The position numbers and the translations under genes were made by a program. 64,000 nucleotides of DNA from Oerskovia jenensis (GTDB lineage: Bacteria > Actinomycetota > Actinomycetes > Actinomycetales > Cellulomonadaceae). The notes below the pieces were generated by a model. It searched no databases, was not told where the DNA came from, and worked only from the letters and a program-made list of their open reading frames with translations. Positions 1 to 9,821 of the stretch are shown here, piece after piece (positions within the stretch are counted from its first letter, which is position 1; every line of letters begins with the position of its first letter). The stretch spans positions 3,100,001-3,164,000 of the forward strand of contig NZ_JAFBBO010000001.1 in assembly GCF_016907235.1 (NCBI RefSeq), given 5' to 3'.

Positions 1-95
1 CACGACAGGGCCCAGTCGCCACGGCTCCCCGGTGGCCCCGCCGGTGTCGTCGGACCGGTCTCGGCGGGCGTGAGGGACTGTTGCAGGGTGCTCAT
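1..95 (-). CDS. ABC transporter membrane subunit, N-terminal fragment
   Basis: Only the first 31 or so codons are inside the window; the gene continues past base 1. The start ATG (93-95) overlaps the TGA stop (92-94) of the upstream ATP-binding protein in an ATGA arrangement, which indicates translational coupling. The visible N-terminus is a polar, Pro/Thr-rich cytoplasmic stretch with no recognisable domain. Its identity as the permease partner of the adjacent ATPase is inferred from position alone. Confidence 0.55.
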   Translation of the reverse strand, partial: MSTLQQSLTPAETGPTTPAGPPGSRGDWALS

Positions 96-1213
96 CGACG
101 CTCCTCCTCGAGGGCGAGGTAGGCCTGTTCGAGGATGCCCCCGGCGGGGGCGCTCGCGACCACGGGGACACCGGCGACGACCGCGTCGCGCAGGAGGGCC
201 GCAGCCGAGACGTCGCTGTCGAGGTCGACGAGCGCGGCGCCGTCGGGCTCGGTGCCGAACACGACCCCCGCCCCGACGAGCCAGGCGTGCAGCGCGAACG
301 GGTCGAGTGCGCGCACGCGCCACGTGCGACGCGTCGTCGCGGCCTCGCCCACGGTCTCGGAGGCGACCGTGCGCCCGCGCGAGAGGAACACGGCGTCGTC
401 GGCCATCTCGTCGAGCTCGGTCAGGACGTGGCTCGAGATGAGGACCGTCTTGCCGCGCGCGGCCAGCTCGCGCACGAGCACCCGCAGGTCGACGCGCGAA
501 CGCGGGTCGAGGCCGCTCGCGGGCTCGTCGAGCAGCAGGACGTCGGGATCGTGGACCAGTGCGCGCGCAAGCCCCAGGCGCTGCTTCTGCCCGCGGGACA
601 GGACGCTCGCCGGGCGGTCGGCGTACTCCTCGAGGTGCACCAGGGCCAGCAGCTCGGCTGCGCGGGCAGCCCCCGCGGCGGGAGGCAGACGGTAGGCCGC
701 CGCGAACGTCGTGAGCACCTCCCGGGCCGTGAGGGAGTCCCACGTGCCGAACGCGTCGGGCATCCATCCCGTGCAGGCACGGGCCGCGAAGCTCTGCGTG
801 ACCGGGTCGAAGCCCGCGACGCGCACGCTGCCCGTGTCCGGGGTGAGGAGCCCCGCGAGGACGAGCAGGAGCGTCGTCTTGCCCGACCCGTTGGGTCCGA
901 CCAGCGCCGTCACCCGGCCGGGGCGCGCCACGAGGTCCACGCCGTCGACCGCGCGCACCGCCCCGAACGCGCGCCGCACGCCCTGGGCGACGATCCCGCC
1001 CGAGGTGACGGCGTCGTCGGGCGCGTGGTGCGGGCCGGGTGCCGGGGGCGCCTCGGGTGCGACGGGCACCTCCGGCCCGACGGCGTCGCGTCCGTCCGGC
1101 GCGGACGCGTCCGGGGAGGGGCGTGGTGCGGGAGGCGTCGCGGGCGGGTCTGCCTGTCCGGGTGGTGGTCGGTGCTCTGCTGGATCCCCCTGGGGAGCCC
1201 CTGTGCTCGTCAT
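92..1213 (-). CDS. ABC transporter ATP-binding protein
   Basis: This 373-residue protein is the nucleotide-binding subunit of an ABC-2-type exporter. The first 70 or so residues are a Pro/Ala-rich disordered stretch. Then come a Walker A motif (GPNGSGKTT), an ABC signature in the form LSRGQKQR, a Walker B (VLLLDEPASGLDPRS) and the switch His (ISSHVL). A C-terminal domain of about 90 residues follows. The start is supported by a TACGCT -10 box 7 bases upstream with no Shine-Dalgarno sequence, the pattern of a leaderless transcript. The next gene overlaps its stop and is probably the membrane subunit. The substrate cannot be told. Confidence 0.85.
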   Translation of the reverse strand: MTSTGAPQGDPAEHRPPPGQADPPATPPAPRPSPDASAPDGRDAVGPEVPVAPEAPPAPGPHHAPDDAVTSGGIVAQGVRRAFGAVRAVDGVDLVARPGRVTALVGPNGSGKTTLLLVLAGLLTPDTGSVRVAGFDPVTQSFAARACTGWMPDAFGTWDSLTAREVLTTFAAAYRLPPAAGAARAAELLALVHLEEYADRPASVLSRGQKQRLGLARALVHDPDVLLLDEPASGLDPRSRVDLRVLVRELAARGKTVLISSHVLTELDEMADDAVFLSRGRTVASETVGEAATTRRTWRVRALDPFALHAWLVGAGVVFGTEPDGAALVDLDSDVSAAALLRDAVVAGVPVVASAPAGGILEQAYLALEEERR

Positions 1214-1324
1214 GGCGCCGAGCGTAGCGGGGTGCGCCCCGATGCGGTGCAGCCCGGCCGGGTGACGTCCTGGCGGCTCGTGCGTCTCCTGAGTGACCTC
1301 CGCGCCGTCGTGCGAGACTGCCGT

Positions 1325-2194
1325 GTGACCTGGGACCTCGCCGCGGCTCTTCCTCTCGTGGCGCACGCGCCTCTCGCTGCCGGCGACGGGATCGTGCTGC
1401 CCGGCTCGGGCGGGCTCGAGCTCGACCTCCTGACGATCGCCCTGCTGGTCCTCGCGGGCCTGACCGCGGGCTGGATCGACGCCGTGGTCGGCGGAGGAGG
1501 GCTCGTCCAGCTCCCCGCGCTGCTGCTCGTCCCCGGGATCAGCCCGGTCCAGGCGCTCGCGACCAACAAGCTCGCGAGCATCATGGGTACGTCCGTGAGC
1601 GCCACCACCTACTACCGGCGCGTGGGGCCGGACCTGCGGACCGCCGGACCCATGGCGATCGCGGCGCTCGTGGGGGCGGTCGGTGGGGCCGCGCTCGCGT
1701 CCAAGATCCCCGCCGAGCTGTTCAAGCCGATCATCCTGGTGGTCCTGATCGCCGTGGCGGCGTACACGATCGCCAAGCCCAAGCTCGGCCACACGACGAA
1801 CCTGCGCTGGGAGGGCAACGGGCACCGGTGGGCCGCGGCGGGGATCGGGCTCGTGATCGGGTTCTACGACGGGCTGCTCGGCCCTGGGACGGGGACGTTC
1901 TTCGTCATCTCGCTCGTGAGCATCCTGGGGTACGCGTTCCTGCCCGCCTCGGCGCTCGCGAAGATCGCGAACTTCGCGACGAACGCCGGGGCGCTCATCT
2001 TCTTCGTCCCGTACGGCGCGGTGCTGTGGGGGCTGGGGCTCGCGATCGGGGCCGCGAACCTGCTGGGCGCGTACATCGGGGCGCGCATGGCCGTGGCCAA
2101 GGGCAGCGGGTTCGTGCGGGTCGTGTTCGTGGTCGTGGTGGGCGCGCTCATCTGCAAGCTGGGGTACGACGTCGTCACGAGCCTGGGGGAGTGA
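1325..2194 (+). CDS. TauE/SafE (TSUP) family membrane permease
   Basis: The 289-residue protein is strongly hydrophobic with about eight predicted membrane segments. It carries the TSUP-type repeat pattern: GWIDAVVGGGGLVQLP near the N-terminus and a matching GFYDGLLGPGTGTFF in the second half. Family members export sulfite, sulfoacetate or other small organic anions; the substrate here is unknown. The GTG at 1325 gives a start just before the first hydrophobic region, but in-frame GTGs at 1262 and 1280 are also possible because no good ribosome-binding site decides the matter. It is divergent from the ABC ATPase and its stop is followed at once by the HAD hydrolase region. Confidence 0.8.
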   Translation: MTWDLAAALPLVAHAPLAAGDGIVLPGSGGLELDLLTIALLVLAGLTAGWIDAVVGGGGLVQLPALLLVPGISPVQALATNKLASIMGTSVSATTYYRRVGPDLRTAGPMAIAALVGAVGGAALASKIPAELFKPIILVVLIAVAAYTIAKPKLGHTTNLRWEGNGHRWAAAGIGLVIGFYDGLLGPGTGTFFVISLVSILGYAFLPASALAKIANFATNAGALIFFVPYGAVLWGLGLAIGAANLLGAYIGARMAVAKGSGFVRVVFVVVVGALICKLGYDVVTSLGE

Positions 2195-2274
2195 GCGTGC
2201 GCGAGGAGGGGGAGCCTGGCGGGGCCGGTGCGGAGGGGGTCGTCCGACCAGCCGAGAAGGGTGGTGCGGTCCCG

Positions 2275-2328
2275 GACGGGTGGTTGCGCGACCGCCCGGA
2301 CGACCCGTCTCGTGCGCAGCCACCCGTC
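2275..2328. repeat. Inverted repeat, family B copy 1
   Basis: Arms GACGGGTGGTTGCGC (2275-2289) and GCGCAGCCACCCGTC (2314-2328) pair with one mismatch, and a further CCCGTCTC lies between them. It sits just before the most likely start of the HAD hydrolase. A related element is at 3110-3169 after that gene. Confidence 0.7.
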
Positions 2329-2334
2329 TCGCCC

Positions 2335-3039
2335 GTGACGGCGGTCGTCCTCGACCTCGACGGGACGCTCCTCGACCACGACGGGTCCGCGCGGGCGGCG
2401 CTCGCGGCCTGGCTGCCGAGCCTGGGGGTCGAGGCGACCGACGACCTGGTCACGGCGTGGTTCGTGGCCGAGGAGAAGCACTTCTCGGCGTGGCGCTCGC
2501 GCGAGATCAGCTTCGCGGAGCAGCGTCGGCGGCGCCTGCGCGACGTCCTGCCGCTCGCGGGCCTCGACACGAGCGTCGACCTGGGGGGCGAGGCCGAGCT
2601 CGACGAGGTGTTCGCCGGCTACGCCGCCCACTACGCGGCGTCGTGGACCGCGTTCGACGACGTGGAGCCGATGCTCGCGGTGCTCCAGGACCTGCCCGTG
2701 CGGCTGGCCGTCCTGACCAACGGGACCGACGAGCAGCAGCACGCCAAGCTCCGCGCCGTGGGACTCGTGGGTCGCCTGGGGCCCGTCTTCACGGCCGAGG
2801 GGCTGGGTGTGGCCAAGCCGGACCCGCAGAGCTATCTGCTGGTCTGCGCCGCCCTGGGAGTGGACCCGCGTCACGCGCTGCACGTCGGGGACCGGTACGA
2901 CCTCGACGTCGTCGCGGCCAGGGAGGCCGGGCTCCAGGCCGTGCACCTGGACCGCACTGGGCAGGGGCCGCACGACGAGCCCGCGCGCATCACGTCTCTG
3001 GCCGGGCTGGCCGAGCTGGTCCTGCGGGTGGGGGCGTGA
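2335..3039 (+). CDS. HAD-superfamily hydrolase
   Basis: This is a putative phosphatase of 234 residues. Motif I is VLDLDGTLLD at the N-terminus, with Asp nucleophile and acid/base Asp. Motif II Thr is in VLTNGTDEQQ, motif III Lys in VAKPDPQSY, and motif IV is HVGDRYDLDV. The alpha-helical cap inserted after motif I suggests subfamily IA. The reading frame is open back to a GTG at 2191 that overlaps the permease stop. I prefer GTG 2335 because the extra 48 residues are low-complexity and contain the palindrome at 2275-2328. Likely substrate is a small phosphoester; none can be named. It may be cotranscribed with the permease. Confidence 0.75.
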   Translation: MTAVVLDLDGTLLDHDGSARAALAAWLPSLGVEATDDLVTAWFVAEEKHFSAWRSREISFAEQRRRRLRDVLPLAGLDTSVDLGGEAELDEVFAGYAAHYAASWTAFDDVEPMLAVLQDLPVRLAVLTNGTDEQQHAKLRAVGLVGRLGPVFTAEGLGVAKPDPQSYLLVCAALGVDPRHALHVGDRYDLDVVAAREAGLQAVHLDRTGQGPHDEPARITSLAGLAELVLRVGA

Positions 3040-3109
3040 CGGCGCACGGGCCGGGGGCGGCCGGACCGGACGGTGGAGGTCGGCCGGGGCCGAGACGGGT
3101 GGTCCGGTC

Positions 3110-3169
3110 CGAGACGGGTGGCTACGCACCTGACGGCGAGACGCGTTTCGTGCGCGAGCACCCGTCTCG
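3110..3169. repeat. Inverted repeat, family B copy 2
   Basis: CGAGACGGGTGGCTACGCAC (3110-3129) is an imperfect complement of GTGCGCGAGCACCCGTCTCG (3150-3169). A further left-arm copy, GAGACGGGTGG, precedes it at 3092. Sequence and layout match the element at 2275-2328, so the two bracket the HAD hydrolase gene. Confidence 0.7.
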
Positions 3170-3182
3170 CGGGCGGTCGCAG

Positions 3183-3587
3183 GTGCGGCAGCCGGGTGCG
3201 AGGGACCGTGACAGCGACCTCGTGCACGACCTGCGCGACCTGCACGGTCGGCCTCGTTCGCGGTGGCGCCTTCTCGTCGGGGTGCTCGTCGCTGTCGTGG
3301 GATATGGCCTGGTGGCGCTCCCCGCCATGATCACCTACGACCGCGGGATCGACGGCTACGGCTACTTCTGCGAGACGGGTCCGGGCGTCGAGGCGGACCG
3401 TGCCTGCTTCGGCGATCCGACGCCTGCCACCGAGGCGTTCGCGGACTTCGTCGTGCTCGTCACCGTGCCTGCCGCGCTCGGGATCCTCGTCGCCCGGCCG
3501 CAGCGGCGGGGCCTCGTCCTGACGGTGCTGGCGTGCACGGCGCTCGGGCTGTACACCTACCTGGTGCTGACCAACCCGCACCCCTGA
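3183..3587 (+). CDS. Small membrane protein, unknown function
   Basis: The 134-residue product has a charged N-terminus and three predicted membrane segments: LLVGVLVAVVGYGLVALPAM, a stretch around FVVLVTVPAALGILVA, and VLACTALGLYTYLVL at the C-terminus. Two Cys residues lie in the extracytoplasmic loop between the first two segments, in FCETGPG and ACFGDP, and could form a disulfide. I do not recognise a family. The start is uncertain. The frame is open to GTG 3036, but the upstream part would run through the palindrome at 3110-3169, so GTG 3183 is chosen. Confidence 0.5.
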   Translation: MRQPGARDRDSDLVHDLRDLHGRPRSRWRLLVGVLVAVVGYGLVALPAMITYDRGIDGYGYFCETGPGVEADRACFGDPTPATEAFADFVVLVTVPAALGILVARPQRRGLVLTVLACTALGLYTYLVLTNPHP

Positions 3588-3612
3588 CCGGCTGCCCGGC
3601 TGCCCACCCGCC

Positions 3613-3671
3613 GCCGAGAACGGGATGGAGGCCGCCAACGGCCCGGAAACGGCCCGAACCCCGTTCTCGGC
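3613..3671. repeat. Palindromic hairpin, type C
   Basis: GCCGAGAACGGG (3613-3624) and CCCGTTCTCGGC (3660-3671) are perfect 12-bp complements around a 35-base loop. The element follows the small membrane protein and precedes the lysC leader. It could act as a terminator, although no T-tract follows. Confidence 0.6.
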
Positions 3672-3831
3672 ACCCGCCGAGCACGGCGTCGGCGCTGGTC
3701 AGCGGTCGACCCCGGCCGCATCCTGAGCACCCTCCCGGCGCACCCGGGCTGCGGGCTATCATCGACCGACTCGTAAAACACCCGGCGGGCCGTTGAGAGA
3801 GACGGAGGCCGGCGACGTAACGGAGCAGCAA

Positions 3832-6245
<2,414 letters not shown>

Positions 6246-6251
6246 CCCGGT

Positions 6252-6293
6252 TGTCAGAACCAGCGTGACCTCGAGGTCACGCTGGTTCTGACA
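6252..6293. repeat. Dispersed palindrome, family A copy 1
   Basis: A perfect 42-bp palindrome with no loop: arms 6252-6272 and 6273-6293, beginning TGTCAGAACCAGCGTGACC. It lies directly behind asd and may terminate the lysC-asd transcript. Related copies are at 11218-11261, 33483-33532 and 46701-46748. Confidence 0.85.
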
Positions 6294-6315
6294 CGGACGA
6301 CGCATCGCAGTGCCC

Positions 6316-6352
6316 GACGGCGCCCCTCACCTTCCGGTGAGCGGGCGCCGTC
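6316..6352. terminator. Hairpin terminator behind asd
   Basis: GACGGCGCCC and GGGCGCCGTC pair perfectly, with CTCACC/GGTGAG extending the stem toward a TTCC loop. It is a second hairpin after lysC-asd. Confidence 0.6.
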
Positions 6353-6369
6353 GTGCTGTCCGCCGTCCC

Positions 6370-6429
6370 CGAGAAGTGAGTTGTGGCCCCTGATCCGGTC
6401 GGATCAGGGGCCACAACTCACTTCTCGGC
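6370..6429. repeat. 60-bp perfect palindrome, type D
   Basis: Arms 6370-6398 and 6401-6429 are 29-bp perfect complements around a GT loop; the left arm begins CCGAGAAGTGAGTTGTGG. It is the third hairpin in the gap between asd and the YtrA-type regulator. I see no second copy in the window. Confidence 0.85.
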
Positions 6430-6454
6430 GAGGAAGGCCTTGCGCTACCGGCTG

Positions 6455-6492
6455 GTTCTATGGTTCATTACTCATGTAATGAACCACAGAAC
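6455..6492. promoter_or_regulatory. Operator of the YtrA-type regulator
   Basis: GTTCTATGGTTCATTAC (6455-6471) and GTAATGAACCACAGAAC (6476-6492) form an inverted repeat with one mismatch over 17 bp and a TCAT spacer. It is AT-rich against its surroundings and lies 27 bases before the regulator's start, where the promoter is expected. This is the typical arrangement of an autoregulated GntR/YtrA operon. A TGTAAT inside the repeat could be the -10 box. Confidence 0.8.
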
Positions 6493-6518
6493 GTGCGAGC
6501 GACGAGAGGATGGGACCC

Positions 6519-6905
6519 ATGTTCGACGGACCTGAACCCATCTACCTGCAGATCGCTCAGCAGATCCGCAACGACATCCTGAGCGGCGACCTCGCCGAGG
6601 AGGAGCCCGTCATGTCCACGACCCAGTACGCGACGACCTTCCGCATCAACCCCGCGACGGCCGCCAAGGCGTTCGCCGGGCTGGTCGACGAGGGCGTCCT
6701 CTACAAGCGCCGTGGGGTCGGCATGTTCGTCGCGACCGGCGCACGCGAGAAGCTGCTCGCCGAGCACCGCGACCGCTACTTCGCCGAGGTCCTGCGACCC
6801 GCCCTGGTGCAGGCCGACCTGCTGGGCATCACGCCCGCCGAGATCGTGGACCACGTCCTCGGTCGCACCCTCGACAGCACCACCCCGACGGGAGAGACCT
6901 CATGA
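6519..6905 (+). CDS. GntR-family regulator, YtrA type
   Basis: The 128-residue protein has an N-terminal winged helix (PIYLQIAQQIRNDILSGDL, then FRINPATAAKAFAGL and GMFVATGA). It has only a short helical C-terminal tail, the mark of the YtrA subfamily, which usually represses a cotranscribed ABC transporter in response to membrane-active compounds. Of two in-frame ATGs, 6519 sits 8 bases after AGAGGA, whereas 6510 overlaps it. The gene is first in a three-gene operon, and its stop overlaps the ATPase start in ATGA. The palindrome at 6455-6492 is its likely binding site. Confidence 0.88.
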   Translation: MFDGPEPIYLQIAQQIRNDILSGDLAEEEPVMSTTQYATTFRINPATAAKAFAGLVDEGVLYKRRGVGMFVATGAREKLLAEHRDRYFAEVLRPALVQADLLGITPAEIVDHVLGRTLDSTTPTGETS

Positions 6906-7807
6906 CCGCCCCCACCCGCCCCGAGCCGTTCGGCGTCGAGCTCCGGGACGTGACCCTGAGCTTCGGCAAGGACGAGAAGCACCCCGCGCTCGACGGCCTG
7001 AGCCTCCAGGTCCGCCCCGGCACCATCACGGGCCTGCTCGGCCGCAACGGCGCGGGCAAGACCACCGCCCTCTCGCTCGTCGCGGCCATGCGCCGCCCCG
7101 ATGCCGGGACCGTGCTGGTCGACGGCGAGGACCCGTTCGAGAACGCGTGGACCATGGCCGGCACGCAGCTCGTCCGCGAGAGCGGCGACACGATCGCCGC
7201 GACCAAGGTCAAGGACACCCTGGGCTACTACGCGGAGCTGCGCGAGCACTGGGACGCCGACCTCGCGGCCGGCCTGGTCGACCAGTTCGAGATCGACCTG
7301 CGCAAGCCCCCCGAGAGCCTCTCGCGCGGCAAGCGCTCGGCGCTCGGCGCGGTCATCGGGCTCGCGTCGCGCGCACCGCTGACGATCTTCGACGAGGTGT
7401 ACCTCGGGATGGACGCGCCCAGCCGGTACGCGTTCTACGACGCGCTCGTCGAGGACTACACCGAGCACCCGCGCACGATCGTCCTGTCGAGCCACCTGAT
7501 CGACGAGGTCGAGCGGATCTTCGAGGACGTCGTGATCGTGGACAAGGGGCGTGTGCTCCTCGCGGAGAGCGTCGAGTCGGTCCGCGGCAGGGGAGTGAGC
7601 CTCACGGGGGCCGCTGCCGCGGTCGAGCAGTTCGTCGACGGTCGTCGTGTCCTGGCCCGCCAGCGCCTGGGCGGCACCGCCCAGGTCACGCTCTTCGGCA
7701 CGCTCGACGACGCCGAGCGCACCGCGGCGACCGAGGCGGGCCTCGAGCTCGGCGCGGTGCCGCTGCAGGACCTGTTCGTGCACCTGACCCGGGAGGAGCG
7801 GTCATGA
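6902..7807 (+). CDS. ABC transporter ATP-binding protein (YtrA operon)
   Basis: This 301-residue ATPase carries Walker A LLGRNGAGKTT, a divergent signature LSRGKRSALG, a short Walker B region TIFDEVYLGMD and switch His in LSSHLIDE. The C-terminal 80 residues form the variable domain seen in YtrB/BcrA-type exporters. It is coupled by 4-base overlaps to the regulator before it and the membrane protein after it. Likely role is export of a membrane-active compound or antibiotic resistance; this is inferred from the YtrA linkage. Confidence 0.88.
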   Translation: MTAPTRPEPFGVELRDVTLSFGKDEKHPALDGLSLQVRPGTITGLLGRNGAGKTTALSLVAAMRRPDAGTVLVDGEDPFENAWTMAGTQLVRESGDTIAATKVKDTLGYYAELREHWDADLAAGLVDQFEIDLRKPPESLSRGKRSALGAVIGLASRAPLTIFDEVYLGMDAPSRYAFYDALVEDYTEHPRTIVLSSHLIDEVERIFEDVVIVDKGRVLLAESVESVRGRGVSLTGAAAAVEQFVDGRRVLARQRLGGTAQVTLFGTLDDAERTAATEAGLELGAVPLQDLFVHLTREERS

Positions 7808-8601
7808 CCGAGAACCTGGTGGGCCCCACGGCCCTCACCGACAGGGACGTGCAGCGTGCCGCGGTACGTCGCACGGCCGAGAAGCGCTCGCTGCGCACGG
7901 CAGTCTGGTCGATGTGCGCGGGGACGTGGCAGATCGGCGTGTGGTTCTGGGCGATCGTGCTGGTCATCGCGGGCATCATCGGCTACGTCGAGGTCCGCAC
8001 GGACATCCTCGACGGCAGCGTGATCGACGGTGTCGTGAGCGGGTCGGCGAAGTTCTTCCTGTTCGTCATGGGCATCATCACCCCCCTCGCCATGATCGCG
8101 GTGCACGTCGCGGCGGGCGGCACCCGACGGTCGTTCATCCGTTCGACCTGGGTCACGGCCGTGTTCCTCGGGCTCACGTTCGCGATCGTCGCGGCAGTGC
8201 TCGGCTACGTGGAGTGGCTCGTCTTCCGGGCACAGGGCTGGTCGCCCGAGCTCGACCGGGCCCAGCTCTACGCCGACGGCGGCCAGGTCGGCACCGCGTT
8301 CCTGGTGCAGCTCTTCTTCTGCAGCGTGTACTGGCTCTCGGGCGCGGCGATCGGCATGGGGTACTACGGCTACGGAGTGTGGCGCGGGACCTTCGCCATC
8401 CCGGTGTTCCTGGTGCCCCTGGTCCTCGTCGAGCTCGCGTTCCAGAGCGGGTACTTCGGCAAGCCGTTCGCCCAGGCCGTCGGGCTGGCCGACGCCCAGG
8501 TGCTCACCGCGGTGGTGGGCGGCCTGCTGAGCCTTGCCGCTGCGGCTTTCGCGTTCCACCTGGTCACGCGGTCGGTGGCCATCGCTCCCGTCACGACCTG
8601 A
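7804..8601 (+). CDS. ABC transporter membrane protein (YtrA operon)
   Basis: The 265-residue protein has about six predicted membrane helices, starting with IGVWFWAIVLVIAGIIGYV. It overlaps the ATPase gene in ATGA and closes the operon, so it is taken as the transporter's permease. It does not show the motif pattern of the large ABC-2 family seen in the next operon. Confidence 0.75.
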   Translation: MTENLVGPTALTDRDVQRAAVRRTAEKRSLRTAVWSMCAGTWQIGVWFWAIVLVIAGIIGYVEVRTDILDGSVIDGVVSGSAKFFLFVMGIITPLAMIAVHVAAGGTRRSFIRSTWVTAVFLGLTFAIVAAVLGYVEWLVFRAQGWSPELDRAQLYADGGQVGTAFLVQLFFCSVYWLSGAAIGMGYYGYGVWRGTFAIPVFLVPLVLVELAFQSGYFGKPFAQAVGLADAQVLTAVVGGLLSLAAAAFAFHLVTRSVAIAPVTT

Positions 8602-8630
8602 CGGTCCTCTGACAACCGTCTGACAGCCCT

Positions 8631-8645
8631 GGCGTCCCCGACGCC
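8631..8645 (+). terminator. Short hairpin after the YtrA operon
   Basis: GGCGTC-CCC-GACGCC followed by TTAGC. It is a compact GC stem with a weak T-tract, so terminator function is tentative. Confidence 0.4.
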
Positions 8646-8768
8646 TTAGCGCGGCGCGTCCCCTCCCGGGGCCGGCGCACCCACCACGAACGTTCATCCC
8701 GTCCAGCGGACGGCGCCCGGTCACCGGTGCGCCGCCCGGCGGACGAGCACACCCTCGAGGAGGTCACC

Positions 8769-9821
8769 ATGACCACCGCACACCCCACCCCGCCACCACC
8801 GTCCACGGCGCCGTCGCTCTCGGCACGCACCGTGCCCGACGGCGCCGCACCGGCCATCGAGGTCGTCGCCCTGCGCAAGGCGTACGGGAGCACCGTCGCC
8901 GTGCGCGACGTGAGCTTCGCCGTCGGGCCGGGGGAGATCTTCGGCATCCTCGGCCCCAACGGGGCCGGCAAGACGACCACGGTCGAGTGCCTCGCCGGGC
9001 TGCGGCAGGCCGACTCCGGGACCGTCCGGATCCTCGGCCGGGACCCGCAGTCGGACCCGGCCTCGGTGCGCGAGCTCCTGGGCGTCCAGCTCCAGGAGGC
9101 CGAGCTCAACGAGCGCATGACCGTGGCCGAGGCGCTGCGGCTCTACGCCTCGTTCTACGAGGACCCGGCCGACACGGCCGAGCTCATGGACCTGCTGGAC
9201 CTCGCCCCGCACCGCGACCGGCAGTTCGCGAAGCTCTCGGGCGGGCAGAAGCAGCGGCTCTCGATCGCGCTCGCGCTCGTCGGGAACCCGCAGGTCGCGA
9301 TCCTCGACGAGCTGACCACGGGGCTCGACCCGCAGGCCCGCCGCGCGACGTGGGAGCTCGTCGAACGCGTGCGGGACCGGGGCGTGACGATCCTGCTCGT
9401 GACGCACTTCATGGACGAGGCCGAGCGCCTGTGCGACCGCCTCGTCGTCATCGACCAGGGCGTCGTCGTCGCGGCCGGGTCCCCGGCCGAGCTCATCGAG
9501 TCGGTCGACTCCACGCGCGTGCTGCGGCTGCGGGTCGAGCCCCACGAGGAGCCCGGCGTGCTCGAGGTCCTCGGCGGCCTCGCGGACGTCCGGGCCGTGG
9601 CGCGCGCGGGCCGCGAGATCGAGGTGACCGGGTCGCGGCGGGTGCTGCCCGCCGTCGTGCTGGCCCTCGCGGAGCGCGACGTCGTGCCCGACGTCCGGAC
9701 CATGACCCGATCGCTCGAGGACGTGTTCGTGCACGTCACGGGCAGGACGTACGACCACACGGGGGCGACGGCCCCCGCATCGACCGGCGACCGGTCCGAC
9801 ACCGAAGGAGTAGTGCGATGA
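8769..9821 (+). CDS. ABC transporter ATP-binding protein (DrrA-like)
   Basis: This 350-residue ATPase contains Walker A ILGPNGAGKTTT, signature LSGGQKQRLS, Walker B VAILDELTTGLDPQ and switch His VTHFMDE. The C-terminal domain ends in SLEDVFVHVTGR, the DrrA/NodI-type tail of exporters for drugs or lipids. ATG 8769 follows GAGGAGG at good spacing; an earlier in-frame GTG at 8727 has no such site. It overlaps the permease gene by 4 bases. Confidence 0.9.
   Translation: MTTAHPTPPPPSTAPSLSARTVPDGAAPAIEVVALRKAYGSTVAVRDVSFAVGPGEIFGILGPNGAGKTTTVECLAGLRQADSGTVRILGRDPQSDPASVRELLGVQLQEAELNERMTVAEALRLYASFYEDPADTAELMDLLDLAPHRDRQFAKLSGGQKQRLSIALALVGNPQVAILDELTTGLDPQARRATWELVERVRDRGVTILLVTHFMDEAERLCDRLVVIDQGVVVAAGSPAELIESVDSTRVLRLRVEPHEEPGVLEVLGGLADVRAVARAGREIEVTGSRRVLPAVVLALAERDVVPDVRTMTRSLEDVFVHVTGRTYDHTGATAPASTGDRSDTEGVVR

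Noticed and set aside
2191-2334. HAD hydrolase start at GTG 2191 overlapping the permease stop
   Set aside because: Would add about 48 low-complexity residues coded by the family B palindrome; not excluded, but GTG 2335 fits the family better.
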